A stretch of 64,000 nucleotides of DNA from an uncultured Lachnospiraceae bacterium (GTDB lineage Bacteria > Bacillota > Clostridia > Lachnospirales > Lachnospiraceae). The notes below the pieces were generated by a model that did no database searches, was not told where the DNA came from, and was given only the letters and a program-made list of their open reading frames with translations. Both the position numbers and the translations under genes were made by a program. Below, one piece after another: positions 52,775-61,148 of this stretch (within the stretch, counting starts at the first letter, position 1; each line of letters begins with the position of its first letter). The stretch covers positions 7,699 through 71,698 of the forward strand of contig CAJTRL010000012.1 in NCBI GenBank assembly GCA_910578715.1. Direction: 5' to 3'.

Positions 52775-54097
52775 TTACAGTCTCCAATACAGATAATCTT
52801 CGGTCATATACTCTTCTCTGTCCAGCAGTCCTTTGATATCCACAAGCACTTTTTTCGCATTCTCCGCTTTAAAAAATCCGTCCAGTTCTTCTCTGCCGAG
52901 CTTCTTAAATTCCTCGTGCGCCACCGCGATAATGACCGCGTCCATATCGCGGATATCTTCCAGACTTCCGAACGTGAGGCCGTAAAGATGTTTCGCTTCC
53001 GCCGCATCCGCCGCCGGGTCCACAACGAGCGGGCAGATTCCATACTCACCCAGCTCGTTATAAATATCGATAACTTTTGTATTTCTCGTGTCGGGGCAGT
53101 TCTCTTTGAAAGTAAAACCGAGAATCGCCACTTTCGCGGTCTTGACCGGAATATCCGCTTTAATCAGATTTTTGACGAGGCTTTCCGCCACATATTTGCC
53201 CATCTCGTCATTGATGCGCCTGCCCGCCAGAATGATTCTGGAATGATAACCGAGCTCCTCCGATTTATAAGTCAGGTAATACGGGTCAACGCCGATACAG
53301 TGTCCGCCCACAAGTCCCGGCATAAAATTCAGGAAGTTCCATTTCGTTCCAGCCGCCTTTAATACGGCCTGTGTATCGATATCCATCTTGTGAAATATAA
53401 TTGACAGTTCATTCATAAACGCAATATTGATATCACGCTGGCTGTTCTCGATGACTTTCGCAGCCTCCGCCACTTTAATGGATTCTGCCCGATAAACGCC
53501 CGCGTCCACAACGAGCTCGTATACTTTTGCAACCGTATCCAGCGTTTCATCGTCCATACCCGACACGATTTTGGTAATCGTCTCCAGCCTATGTACCTTA
53601 TCGCCCGGATTGATGCGCTCCGGCGAATAGCCGATTTTAAAGTCCACGCCGCATTTTAAACCGGATTCTTCCTCCAGAATCGGCACGCAGATATCCTCCG
53701 TCACGCCCGGATATACCGTCGATTCATAAACGACAACGGAGCCTTTTGTCAGATTCCGGCCCAGAATATGGCTCGCTCCCTCCACCGGAGACAAATCCGG
53801 CGTATGGTCGCTCTTGACAGGCGTCGGCACGGCCACGATATGGAATTTCGCTTCTTTCAGTTTCGAAGCGTCCGCCGTAAACTCCACCGCCGTATTGCGG
53901 ATGACCTCGTCTCCCACTTCCTTCGTCGGGTCAACGCCGCTTTTATAGAGATTGATTTTTTCTTCGTTTAAATCAAAACCCACAACCTTAACTTTTCTGG
54001 CAAATGCGACCGCAATCGGCATTCCCACATAGCCCAGGCCGACCAGCGATATTTTCTCGTCACCCTTTACGATACTTTCATACAAATTCATTGCCAT
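52775..54097 (-). CDS. UDP-HexNAc 6-dehydrogenase (TviB/WbpO-like)
   Basis: 440 residues, three-domain UDP-sugar dehydrogenase. NAD binding KISLVGLGYVGMPIAVAFA (16-34), YSPERINPGDKVHRL, and catalytic Cys267 in GLVGGHCIGVDPYYL. The TviB/WbpO/Cap5L-type YSPERINPGD segment, in which UDP-glucose dehydrogenases have PEFL, points to UDP-GlcNAc or UDP-GalNAc oxidation to the uronic acid. With the epimerase at 48286 this should give UDP-GalNAcA or a related precursor. GGGAG lies ten bases upstream of the ATG. It is the best candidate source of the carboxyl group used by the AsnB homologues. Confidence 0.93.
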   Translation of the reverse strand: MAMNLYESIVKGDEKISLVGLGYVGMPIAVAFARKVKVVGFDLNEEKINLYKSGVDPTKEVGDEVIRNTAVEFTADASKLKEAKFHIVAVPTPVKSDHTPDLSPVEGASHILGRNLTKGSVVVYESTVYPGVTEDICVPILEEESGLKCGVDFKIGYSPERINPGDKVHRLETITKIVSGMDDETLDTVAKVYELVVDAGVYRAESIKVAEAAKVIENSQRDINIAFMNELSIIFHKMDIDTQAVLKAAGTKWNFLNFMPGLVGGHCIGVDPYYLTYKSEELGYHSRIILAGRRINDEMGKYVAESLVKNLIKADIPVKTAKVAILGFTFKENCPDTRNTKVIDIYNELGEYGICPLVVDPAADAAEAKHLYGLTFGSLEDIRDMDAVIIAVAHEEFKKLGREELDGFFKAENAKKVLVDIKGLLDREEYMTEDYLYWRL

Positions 54098-54181
54098 GAT
54101 AATTTTTCTCCCTTCCTGGATTTACAATTTTCTATGCGCGGATATTTTTCATCCGCATCTGTCTCTGAAAGCGCGGTGTTC

Positions 54182-55264
54182 TCATCCGATTATGCGCTTT
54201 ACTTCCTCCATATAGGCCGCCGTCACCAGCTTCCTGTCGAACTCTCTTTCCATCTTCGCACGTCCCGCGCGTCCCATAGCGGCCCGTTCCTCACCGGACA
54301 GCCGGAGAAATTTCTCCATCGCCGCAATCAGCTCTTCCGCATTGCCGGGCGTAAAGCCGAATCCCGTCCGCCCTTCCTCGAAGGCCTCCATACAGCCGCT
54401 GATATTGGAAGCGATAACAGGTCTTCCGGTGGCCGCCGCCTCGATAAGCGCATTGGACATTCCCTCATGAAAAGACGCGACGACGATGGCGTCTGCATCC
54501 GCCAGATAGGGATGCACCTGGGTGTGAAAACCGAGCTGGTGAATGACGCCTTCTTTTTCCAGCTCCGCCAGGGTTTCCTGATAATCCTCATCACAATATC
54601 CGAGGATATCGAAGAAAACTTTATCGTTATGAAGTCTTCTCGCGGCCTCCAGAAATTCCAGAATGCCCCGTTCCTTCATAACACGGCCGACAAACAGAAA
54701 ATGCGTCTCTTCCCGCATAGGATAAGGCTCGTACGGATGCCTGGGCAAGCTGACGCCGGAACCCATAACCAGCCTGTCCTTTTTGCCCACAATGCCGAAT
54801 TTTCGGAAAATTCCCCGGTTTTCTTCATTCTGGAAAAAGACGCAGTCCGCCTTTTTCATTCCGGCGCGGTACATATGAATGATGAGCTGTAAAAACAGCC
54901 CCGTCCTGTCAAAAGCGCCGCCGAGTCCGGTAATCGTCGTGATATAGGGTATTTTCATTCTGCCCGCACAAAATCCGCCGTAAATATTGGGCTTAATCGT
55001 ATAGGTAACGACCAAATCCGGCTTCAGTTCTTTCATCATATTGTGGTAGGTCCGATAAAGTTTCAAATCCTCGAATGGATTAATCCCTCTGCGGTTAATG
55101 GGGGTCCTGATAATCTGGCACCCTTCTTCCATCAGTTCATTTGTTTTCACATCGTCCGGCACGCTGACAAATACCTGATTGTCTTTTAAAAGCGCTTCCA
55201 CAAACTCATTCCGGAAATCATAAAGCCCGCCGGAAGAATTTATCAGAATCAATACTCTTCCCAT
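54182..55264 (-). CDS. GT4 family glycosyltransferase
   Basis: 360 residues: VLILINSSGGLYDFRNEFVEAL at the start, VTYTIKPNIYGG, TITGLGGAF, FLFVGRVMKERGILEFLEAA and HEGMSNALIEAAATGRPVI (EX7E). The SGGLYDFRNEF start and TITGLG segment are shared with PglA-type and WbpT-type enzymes that add the second sugar, often a HexNAc, to an undecaprenyl-PP-linked bacillosamine-like sugar. It is the first GT after the PglC-type initiating enzyme, so it probably adds the second residue. Confidence 0.93.
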   Translation of the reverse strand: MGRVLILINSSGGLYDFRNEFVEALLKDNQVFVSVPDDVKTNELMEEGCQIIRTPINRRGINPFEDLKLYRTYHNMMKELKPDLVVTYTIKPNIYGGFCAGRMKIPYITTITGLGGAFDRTGLFLQLIIHMYRAGMKKADCVFFQNEENRGIFRKFGIVGKKDRLVMGSGVSLPRHPYEPYPMREETHFLFVGRVMKERGILEFLEAARRLHNDKVFFDILGYCDEDYQETLAELEKEGVIHQLGFHTQVHPYLADADAIVVASFHEGMSNALIEAAATGRPVIASNISGCMEAFEEGRTGFGFTPGNAEELIAAMEKFLRLSGEERAAMGRAGRAKMEREFDRKLVTAAYMEEVKRIIG

Positions 55265-55351
55265 TTCTTTTTCCTCATATGTTACTGCTGCCGCGTCTTA
55301 TTTCTCGCCTGTTTCCTAGATTGTCTGCATCTATTTTCTGACTACCAGCGT

Positions 55352-56335
55352 TTATTCTCTGATTGTTTCCCCGCTCATATCCCGGATGGCAATTTCATTA
55401 TATTTCATCATGCAGACTCCTTCTTTATAGTTCCCAATCGTAACCGGATTTTCCCGGCCCGCCAGATTTTCAAGCGCCTGTCCCGGCATATTGACGCCGC
55501 AGGCATATGCGTGCGGATAACCGCCGCCGAAACGGGGATTGACCTCCGAAATATAATATGTCCCGTTCTTTTCAAAAATATCAATGTCAATCATGCCGCG
55601 GAATCCGCATTTTTCCACGAAATCCTTTATCAGGGCAAACAGTTCTTCATTTTTATACGACACGGACTTATCGGTTTCCCCGGCCCGCATTTTAATCTTC
55701 TTTTTGACAAAAAGGGACGTACATTTCCCCGATATCATGTCGATATAGACGTCTGCGCCATATTCCTGGCCGTCCAGATATTCCTGTATCATCAAATCGT
55801 CATACAGCCGGAACAAGAGCTCGATTTCTTCTCTGCTTCCTGCTTTATTGATATTGATGCTGGCGCTGCCTTTAACCGGCTTTACGAATACCGGATAGGA
55901 GATTTCTCCTTTTTCCACCGCCTCGTAAAAGGCTTCTTTCTCCACAAAACACATTCCTGTAGGAATCTTCATTTCGCACAGCATCCGGTACATCCGGTAT
56001 TTGTCAAAGCATGTCTCTACCAAATCATAGGGCGAGATAATCGGTGTCGTTCCGACCGCCAGAAATCTGTCTTTTTCCTTCGCCAGCATGCTCAGTTCCG
56101 GGTCAATCAGGGAAAAAACGCCGTCTATCCGTTCTTTTTCGCAGATTTCCAGAATCCGCTCCAGATAACCGGGCGCCGTGATTCTGGGTACGAGATAAAA
56201 TTTGTCCGCATCATAGACGGCGGGCGCCAGGTTGCTGCAGTCGGTGGCGATAACACATCCTTCCGCTCCCACTTCTTTCTTAAAATACTGCACTATTTTG
56301 TTCCGCGTTCCCGCGCTCAAAATCAGAATATTCAT
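55352..56335 (-). CDS. ATP-grasp ligase (CarB-like)
   Basis: 327 residues from ATG 56335 (GGGGA upstream; a GTG nine codons earlier is possible). N-terminal pre-ATP-grasp Rossmann domain MNILILSAGTRNKIVQYF and CVIATDCSNLAPA, then ATP-grasp core with FVKPVKGSASININKA, YLDGQEYGADVYID, GMIDIDIF and metal-binding SEVNPRFGGGYPHAYACG. Such enzymes join a carboxylate (often an amino acid) to an amine through an acyl phosphate. It stands between the PLP enzyme and the second GT, within the Pgl-like module that lacks an acetyltransferase. It may acylate the 4-amino sugar (inference). Confidence 0.9.
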   Translation of the reverse strand: MNILILSAGTRNKIVQYFKKEVGAEGCVIATDCSNLAPAVYDADKFYLVPRITAPGYLERILEICEKERIDGVFSLIDPELSMLAKEKDRFLAVGTTPIISPYDLVETCFDKYRMYRMLCEMKIPTGMCFVEKEAFYEAVEKGEISYPVFVKPVKGSASININKAGSREEIELLFRLYDDLMIQEYLDGQEYGADVYIDMISGKCTSLFVKKKIKMRAGETDKSVSYKNEELFALIKDFVEKCGFRGMIDIDIFEKNGTYYISEVNPRFGGGYPHAYACGVNMPGQALENLAGRENPVTIGNYKEGVCMMKYNEIAIRDMSGETIRE

Positions 56336-56367
56336 TGTTATTCCCCTTTTTTTATTTTCCACTCCGC

Positions 56368-57354
56368 TTAATAAGGCGTACCGGTCTTTTCTGAAAACAG
56401 AACGTTCTTTTCCAGTCCGTCAAAGAAAAGCGGCCCGCCGCCCGTATGCACGAAAAGAACCCTCTTATTCCGAATATCGTTATCCGCCAGGTAAGCGAGC
56501 ATACCGTGAAAAGCCTTCCCGACATAAGTCGTGTCCATCGGAATGCCTTCCCGCCTCATCACCTTTTCAATGGTTCCGACAGTCTCCGCCGTATATTGCC
56601 CATACCCGCCGCACCGGTACGCGTCTGTAAAAATCAGGCGTTCTTCCCGATACAGGGTTTCAAACTTTTCACCCAGATATTCCCGGATGCTTTCTTTTAC
56701 GACGTTTCTTCCTCTTTCCGCCTCCCGCGCGATGCTGATGCCCACGATTTTCCGCTTCTCATCGCCGGAGAGCAGACTTCCGCATACCAGCCCGGCCTGT
56801 GTGGTTCCCGTGCCGGAAGCGTGAAACAGATAATCAAAATAAAGATTGTTTTCTCTTTCGTATGCCTCGATTTCCCTGAAGGCTTTAACATAGGCTTCCG
56901 TCCCGCAGCTGCCGTGCCCGCCGCCCGCAATGAAATAAGGCGTTTTCCCGGCTTTTCGGTATGCGGCTTGGCGCTTCTCGATAGTCTCCGCCACCTTTGT
57001 AACGGGACAGGTCTCAATCACAGCCCCGAAATCCTGTACCAGCTTTGTATTGTTCAACAGTTCTCTGTTTTCTTCCGGCGAAATAATATGACAGGAAAGC
57101 CCCATCCCCGCCGCCATATTCGCGATAATGCGGCAGTGATTGGAGCTGTTGCTTCCGTAGGTCATCACGATATCGGGCGCTTCCCGTCTGATTTCCCGAT
57201 AAAATTCAGCCGCCTTCCGCGCTTTATTCCCGCCGAAGCTGAAAGGCACGAGGTCGTCCCGTTTCATGAAAATATGATTGCTTCCGTAACTGTCCGACAG
57301 CTCCTGAATACAGGTAGGCGCCAGTTCTTTTTCCAATACGGGAATTTTATTCAT
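56368..57354 (-). CDS. Fold-type-II PLP enzyme (ACC deaminase/D-cysteine desulfhydrase-like)
   Basis: 328 residues from ATG 57354, which overlaps the stop of the initiating transferase (ATGA) and has AGGAGG nine bases before it. FMKRDDLVPFSFGGNKARK places the PLP Lys at 44; TYGSNSSNHCRIIANMA and FIAGGGHGSCGTEAY bind cofactor and substrate, and FHASGTGTTQAGL follows. The family covers ACC deaminase, D-cysteine desulfhydrase and related eliminases. An activity on a small amino acid or its D-form is likely, perhaps making the substrate of the neighbouring ATP-grasp ligase. Its place in a glycan locus is unusual. Confidence 0.9.
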   Translation of the reverse strand: MNKIPVLEKELAPTCIQELSDSYGSNHIFMKRDDLVPFSFGGNKARKAAEFYREIRREAPDIVMTYGSNSSNHCRIIANMAAGMGLSCHIISPEENRELLNNTKLVQDFGAVIETCPVTKVAETIEKRQAAYRKAGKTPYFIAGGGHGSCGTEAYVKAFREIEAYERENNLYFDYLFHASGTGTTQAGLVCGSLLSGDEKRKIVGISIAREAERGRNVVKESIREYLGEKFETLYREERLIFTDAYRCGGYGQYTAETVGTIEKVMRREGIPMDTTYVGKAFHGMLAYLADNDIRNKRVLFVHTGGGPLFFDGLEKNVLFSEKTGTPY

Positions 57355-57986
57355 GGGCATTCTCCTCCGGCCTGCTTTTTCCGATATACATCGAAGTCTT
57401 CCACCGTCTGTTCCGCGCCTGAAAGCGTTCCGGAACGTTTCAGCACTTTTCCGACGGTCATTCCGATAATCTTCAAATCCATCAGAAAACTGCAGTGTTT
57501 AACATATTCCAAGTCGAAAGCAAAACGGCCTTCCCACCCGAGAGCATTTCGCCCGTTTACCTGTGCCAGCCCCGTAAGCCCCGGCCGCACATCATGCCTG
57601 TGCCGCTCTTCCTCTGTATACCAGGGCAGATAACGCACCAGCAGAGGTCTTGGGCCAATCAGGCTCATGTCGCCTTTCAAAATATTGAACAGTTCCGGCA
57701 GTTCATCCAGACTGGTAGAACGGAGCATTTTCCCGAACCCGGTCAGCCGCTCCTCATCCGGTAACAGTTCTCCTTTCTCGTCCCGTTTATCCGTCATGGT
57801 GCGGAATTTGCAGAGCGTAAAGATTTCACCGTTTCTGCCCGGCCGTTCCTGGCGGAACAGAACGGGGCTTCCCAGCTTCACCCGGACAAGAACATATAGA
57901 ATGAGAAGCAGCGGACTTAAAACGATAATCGCCGACAATGACAATACGATATCCAATATTCGCTTAATATATTTCGCGTAAATCAT
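57351..57986 (-). CDS. PglC-type phosphoglycosyl transferase
   Basis: 211 residues from ATG 57986; longer in-frame extensions are unsupported. One re-entrant hydrophobic N-terminal segment (about 10-35), then FRQERPGRNGEIFTLCKFRTM, the catalytic Asp-Glu in STSLDELPELFNILKGDMSLIGPRPLL and RPGLTGLAQVNGR. This compact class moves a sugar-1-phosphate, classically di-N-acetylbacillosamine, to undecaprenyl phosphate. It follows the aminotransferase and dehydratase as in Pgl loci. The window has a second, larger initiating enzyme at 14948-16360. Confidence 0.94.
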   Translation of the reverse strand: MIYAKYIKRILDIVLSLSAIIVLSPLLLILYVLVRVKLGSPVLFRQERPGRNGEIFTLCKFRTMTDKRDEKGELLPDEERLTGFGKMLRSTSLDELPELFNILKGDMSLIGPRPLLVRYLPWYTEEERHRHDVRPGLTGLAQVNGRNALGWEGRFAFDLEYVKHCSFLMDLKIIGMTVGKVLKRSGTLSGAEQTVEDFDVYRKKQAGGECP

Positions 57987-58021
57987 CCGTAAATGATATT
58001 CCTTTCTTTCGCAATTCCCAA

Positions 58022-59164
58022 CTATCTCCCAAAACACTTCCTGACAATCCCAATAATTAACGCCATATCCTCCGGTGTATTTTTGATATCGCTCGGTAAA
58101 CACAGGCCCCTTGCGAATACATTGCTGCCCACGCTGCTGCCATCGCCATTGTGCGGGATAAAATCGCATTTTGCATAAACGGGCTGCTCGTGCATCGGCT
58201 TCCAGACCGGTCTGCTTTCGATATTTTCCTCATCCAGCGCATCCATAACCATATCCGGCGTTACATCACAGCCTTTCCCAATCAGCATGCCGGAAAGCCA
58301 GTTGTTGGCGTCGCCGTCCGGATTCAGCGGATTCATGGTAATCTCCGGGATGTCCGCAAAGGCTTCCTTGTACTGCCTGTAAATTGCCTGTTTACGCGCT
58401 TTGTGCTCGTCAAGATGCAGCAACTGCCCTCTGCCGATGCCCGCCACTACATTGCTCATTCTATAATTATATCCAATCTGGGAATGCAGATAAAATCTGG
58501 CCGGGTCTCTGGCCTGCGTCGCCAGAAAGAGCGCTTTTTCAACAGCCGCTTTATCCTCCGATACCAGCATGCCGCCGCCGGAAGTCGTGATAATTTTATT
58601 GCCGTTAAAGGAGTAGATTCCGAATTTCCCCATCGTTCCCGTATGCTTCCCTTTATAAGTACTGCCCAGGGATTCCGCGGCGTCTTCGATATAGGGCACA
58701 TGATGCGCCTCGCAGACCGCCATGATTTCATCAATTTTCGCCGGGGTACCGTACAGATAAGCGCAGAGAACCGCTTTCGGATGAGGATATTTTTCAAAGG
58801 CTTTTTTTAACGCTTCAGGCGACATATTCCAGGTGTCCGGCTCCGCATCGATAAATACCGGCGTCGCCCCTTCATATACGATAGGGTTACAGGTTGCGGA
58901 AAACGTCAAATCCGACACAAACACCACATCCCCCGGACCGATATCCAGCAGTTTCAGTGCAAGATGAATCGCCGCAGTACCCGCGCTAAGCGCCGTGGCA
59001 TGGGCCGCTTTCGTGTATGCCGTCATTTCGTTCTCGAAAGCCGTAACGTTTGGTCCAAGCGGTGCAATCCAGTTGGTATCGAATGCTTCCTTTACAAATT
59101 TCTGTTCCTCGTCGTGCATGGTTGGCGAAGACAGGTATATTCTCTTTTTCTCCTTTTTATCCAT
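58022..59164 (-). CDS. DegT/DnrJ/EryC1 sugar aminotransferase (PglE-like)
   Basis: 380 residues from ATG 59164 (AAAGGAAAG upstream). YLSSPTMHDEEQKFVKEAF and TNWIAPLGPNV open the protein as in PglE; IEDAAESLG (Asp161) and SFNGNKIITTSGGG (Lys190, the PLP Schiff base) follow, then NYRMSNVVAGIGRGQL. It would aminate the 4-keto-6-deoxy sugar nucleotide made by the dehydratase 16 bases upstream, giving a UDP-4-amino-4,6-dideoxy-HexNAc. The neighbour order matches dehydratase-aminotransferase-PGT of N-glycan and capsule systems. Confidence 0.95.
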   Translation of the reverse strand: MDKKEKKRIYLSSPTMHDEEQKFVKEAFDTNWIAPLGPNVTAFENEMTAYTKAAHATALSAGTAAIHLALKLLDIGPGDVVFVSDLTFSATCNPIVYEGATPVFIDAEPDTWNMSPEALKKAFEKYPHPKAVLCAYLYGTPAKIDEIMAVCEAHHVPYIEDAAESLGSTYKGKHTGTMGKFGIYSFNGNKIITTSGGGMLVSEDKAAVEKALFLATQARDPARFYLHSQIGYNYRMSNVVAGIGRGQLLHLDEHKARKQAIYRQYKEAFADIPEITMNPLNPDGDANNWLSGMLIGKGCDVTPDMVMDALDEENIESRPVWKPMHEQPVYAKCDFIPHNGDGSSVGSNVFARGLCLPSDIKNTPEDMALIIGIVRKCFGR

Positions 59165-59180
59165 AGGAACTTTCCTTTCC

Positions 59181-61148
59181 TCAGCTTCTCTGATTCCGCC
59201 GTGATGTGGCATACCCATTTTTTTCCCGATTCCTAATCCCGCTTCCTTTATCATCCGGATTTCGATATGCGGAATCGCCGCCGCTTCCATAATGATACGT
59301 CGGTACGATTTTCTGAATCAGCGGTCTGATATCCGAACTTTCAATCTGACATTCGTCTTTCAGCTCTTTTAGCTGTACAAAAAATTCTTCTTCATCCAGT
59401 TCAATCGGCCTGCCGATATGAATCATGCGATTTGCCGTATCTCGCATTCCCTCTTCATCCATCAGCAGTTCTTCGTATAATTTTTCGCCGGGGCGCAGCC
59501 CTGTAAACTCGATTTTGATATCCTCGCCTACCCGGTAACCGGACAGACGAATCAGATTCTGGGCCAAATCAAGAATTTTCACAGGCTCTCCCATGTCCAG
59601 GACAAAGATTTCGCCGCCCCTCGCATAGGCGCCCGCCTGTAAAACGAGCGACACTGCCTCCGGAATCGTCATAAAATACCGGATGATGTCGGGATGCGTT
59701 ACCGTTACCGGGCCGCCCTCCGCAATCTGCTTTTTGAAAAGCGGAATGACGCTTCCGTTGCTGCCCAGCACGTTTCCGAATCGTACCGCCACAAATTCCG
59801 TATCGTAATGCCTGTTAAAAATCTGAATAATCATTTCGCAGATACGTTTGCTCGCTCCCATGATATTCGTCGGGTTTACCGCCTTGTCCGTCGATATCAT
59901 GACAAACCTTTTCGCTCCGGTCATCGCCGCCGCCTGTGCCGTCTTAAACGTACCGAACACGTTATTTTTGATTGCTTCCGTCGGACTGTCCTCCATCAGA
60001 GGCACATGCTTATGCGCCGCCGCATGATAAACGATATCCGGCCGGTATTGTGAAAAAATCCAGTTCATCCGGTTCGTATTCCGTACCGATGCGATGAGCA
60101 CCACCAGGTCCAGCTCCGGGTGCTTCATTTTCAGTTCCTGCTGCACATCATAGACACTGTTTTCATAAATATCGAGAATAATGAGCTGTTTCGGCCTGTG
60201 CTGCGCAATCTGCCGGCAAAGCTCGCTTCCGATGGAACCGCCGCCGCCCGTCACGAGCACCTTTTTGCCCTGTACATAACCGAGAATCGAATCCATATCG
60301 ACGCTGATAGGCTCTCTTCCGAGCAAATCCTCCACTTCCACATCCCGCAGCTTGCTGACGCTGACGTCTCCGTTCACGAGCTGGTACATGCCGGGAAGGG
60401 AACGCAGCTTACAGTTCGTGTCCTTACAGATTTCCAGCACGTTTTTCAGTTCCGCGCGGGAAGCGGAAGGCATCGCCACAATGATTTCATCGATATTGTA
60501 TATGTCGGCGCATTCCACGATTTTGTCCCGGCCTCCGGCCACCTTGATTCCCTGGATATATCTGCCCCATTTGCCTTTGTCGTCATCAATGATGCAGCGG
60601 ATGACCATTGTGGAAAAATTGCTGTTCACGATTTCTTTGATAATGGCATTTGCCGCTTCTCCGGCACCGACGACCATCACGGAAATCTTATTCTTTTTAT
60701 TCTGCTGCTTATGCTTGATTCCCCTGAAAAAACGGTACGAAAAGCGGCTGGCAAAAATGCAGCTGATAAGCAGACATAAATACAGAAAATGATAACTCCT
60801 CGGCACGGCCTGTCCCGCCGTTTTAAAAAACTGAAGCCCGACGCTGTTCACCACCGCCGCAATCACACAGGAAACGACGATATTCTGCAATTCCGTTTCT
60901 CCCGCGAAAGCCCACAGGCTGCTGTATAAACGGAATACATAAAAAATTAGCAGCGTCAGCAGGATATTCAGCAAAAGAAAGTGCTCAATCGGCTGAATAA
61001 AATGCTCCGGTATCAAATCCACTTTGCCGTCATATCGAATCAGAATCGCCAGATAACTCGCAATGACAATGCTGATTACATCATAGATAATCAACGCGGT
61101 TCTCCGGTAAAATAATTTTACATTAAACGGTTTTCGTCTCTTTTTCAT
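59181..61148 (-). CDS. Membrane-bound nucleotide-sugar 4,6-dehydratase (PglF/CapD-like)
   Basis: 655 residues from ATG 61148 (AAGG six bases before). Four transmembrane segments (about 15-145), a CoA/NAD-binding-like domain (155-270), then the SDR domain with VTGGGGSIGSELCRQ (about 298-312), HAAAHKHVPLMEDSP, and STDKAVNPTNIMGASKR, where the usual Tyr of YxxxK is Met (MGASK), as in PglF/WbpM UDP-GlcNAc 4,6-dehydratases. The C-terminal tail (about 620-655) is polar and of low complexity. It overlaps the upstream gene by 26 bases. It starts synthesis of a bacillosamine-like precursor. Confidence 0.94.
   Translation of the reverse strand: MKKRRKPFNVKLFYRRTALIIYDVISIVIASYLAILIRYDGKVDLIPEHFIQPIEHFLLLNILLTLLIFYVFRLYSSLWAFAGETELQNIVVSCVIAAVVNSVGLQFFKTAGQAVPRSYHFLYLCLLISCIFASRFSYRFFRGIKHKQQNKKNKISVMVVGAGEAANAIIKEIVNSNFSTMVIRCIIDDDKGKWGRYIQGIKVAGGRDKIVECADIYNIDEIIVAMPSASRAELKNVLEICKDTNCKLRSLPGMYQLVNGDVSVSKLRDVEVEDLLGREPISVDMDSILGYVQGKKVLVTGGGGSIGSELCRQIAQHRPKQLIILDIYENSVYDVQQELKMKHPELDLVVLIASVRNTNRMNWIFSQYRPDIVYHAAAHKHVPLMEDSPTEAIKNNVFGTFKTAQAAAMTGAKRFVMISTDKAVNPTNIMGASKRICEMIIQIFNRHYDTEFVAVRFGNVLGSNGSVIPLFKKQIAEGGPVTVTHPDIIRYFMTIPEAVSLVLQAGAYARGGEIFVLDMGEPVKILDLAQNLIRLSGYRVGEDIKIEFTGLRPGEKLYEELLMDEEGMRDTANRMIHIGRPIELDEEEFFVQLKELKDECQIESSDIRPLIQKIVPTYHYGSGGDSAYRNPDDKGSGIRNREKNGYATSRRNQRS

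Noticed and set aside
54137..54156. Hairpin between the 6-dehydrogenase and GT4 genes as a terminator
   Set aside because: Only a 6-bp stem with a 7-base loop and no U-run following on the minus strand.
56446..57633. 395-codon plus-strand open frame
   Set aside because: Antisense to the PLP enzyme and PglC-type gene, both strongly supported.
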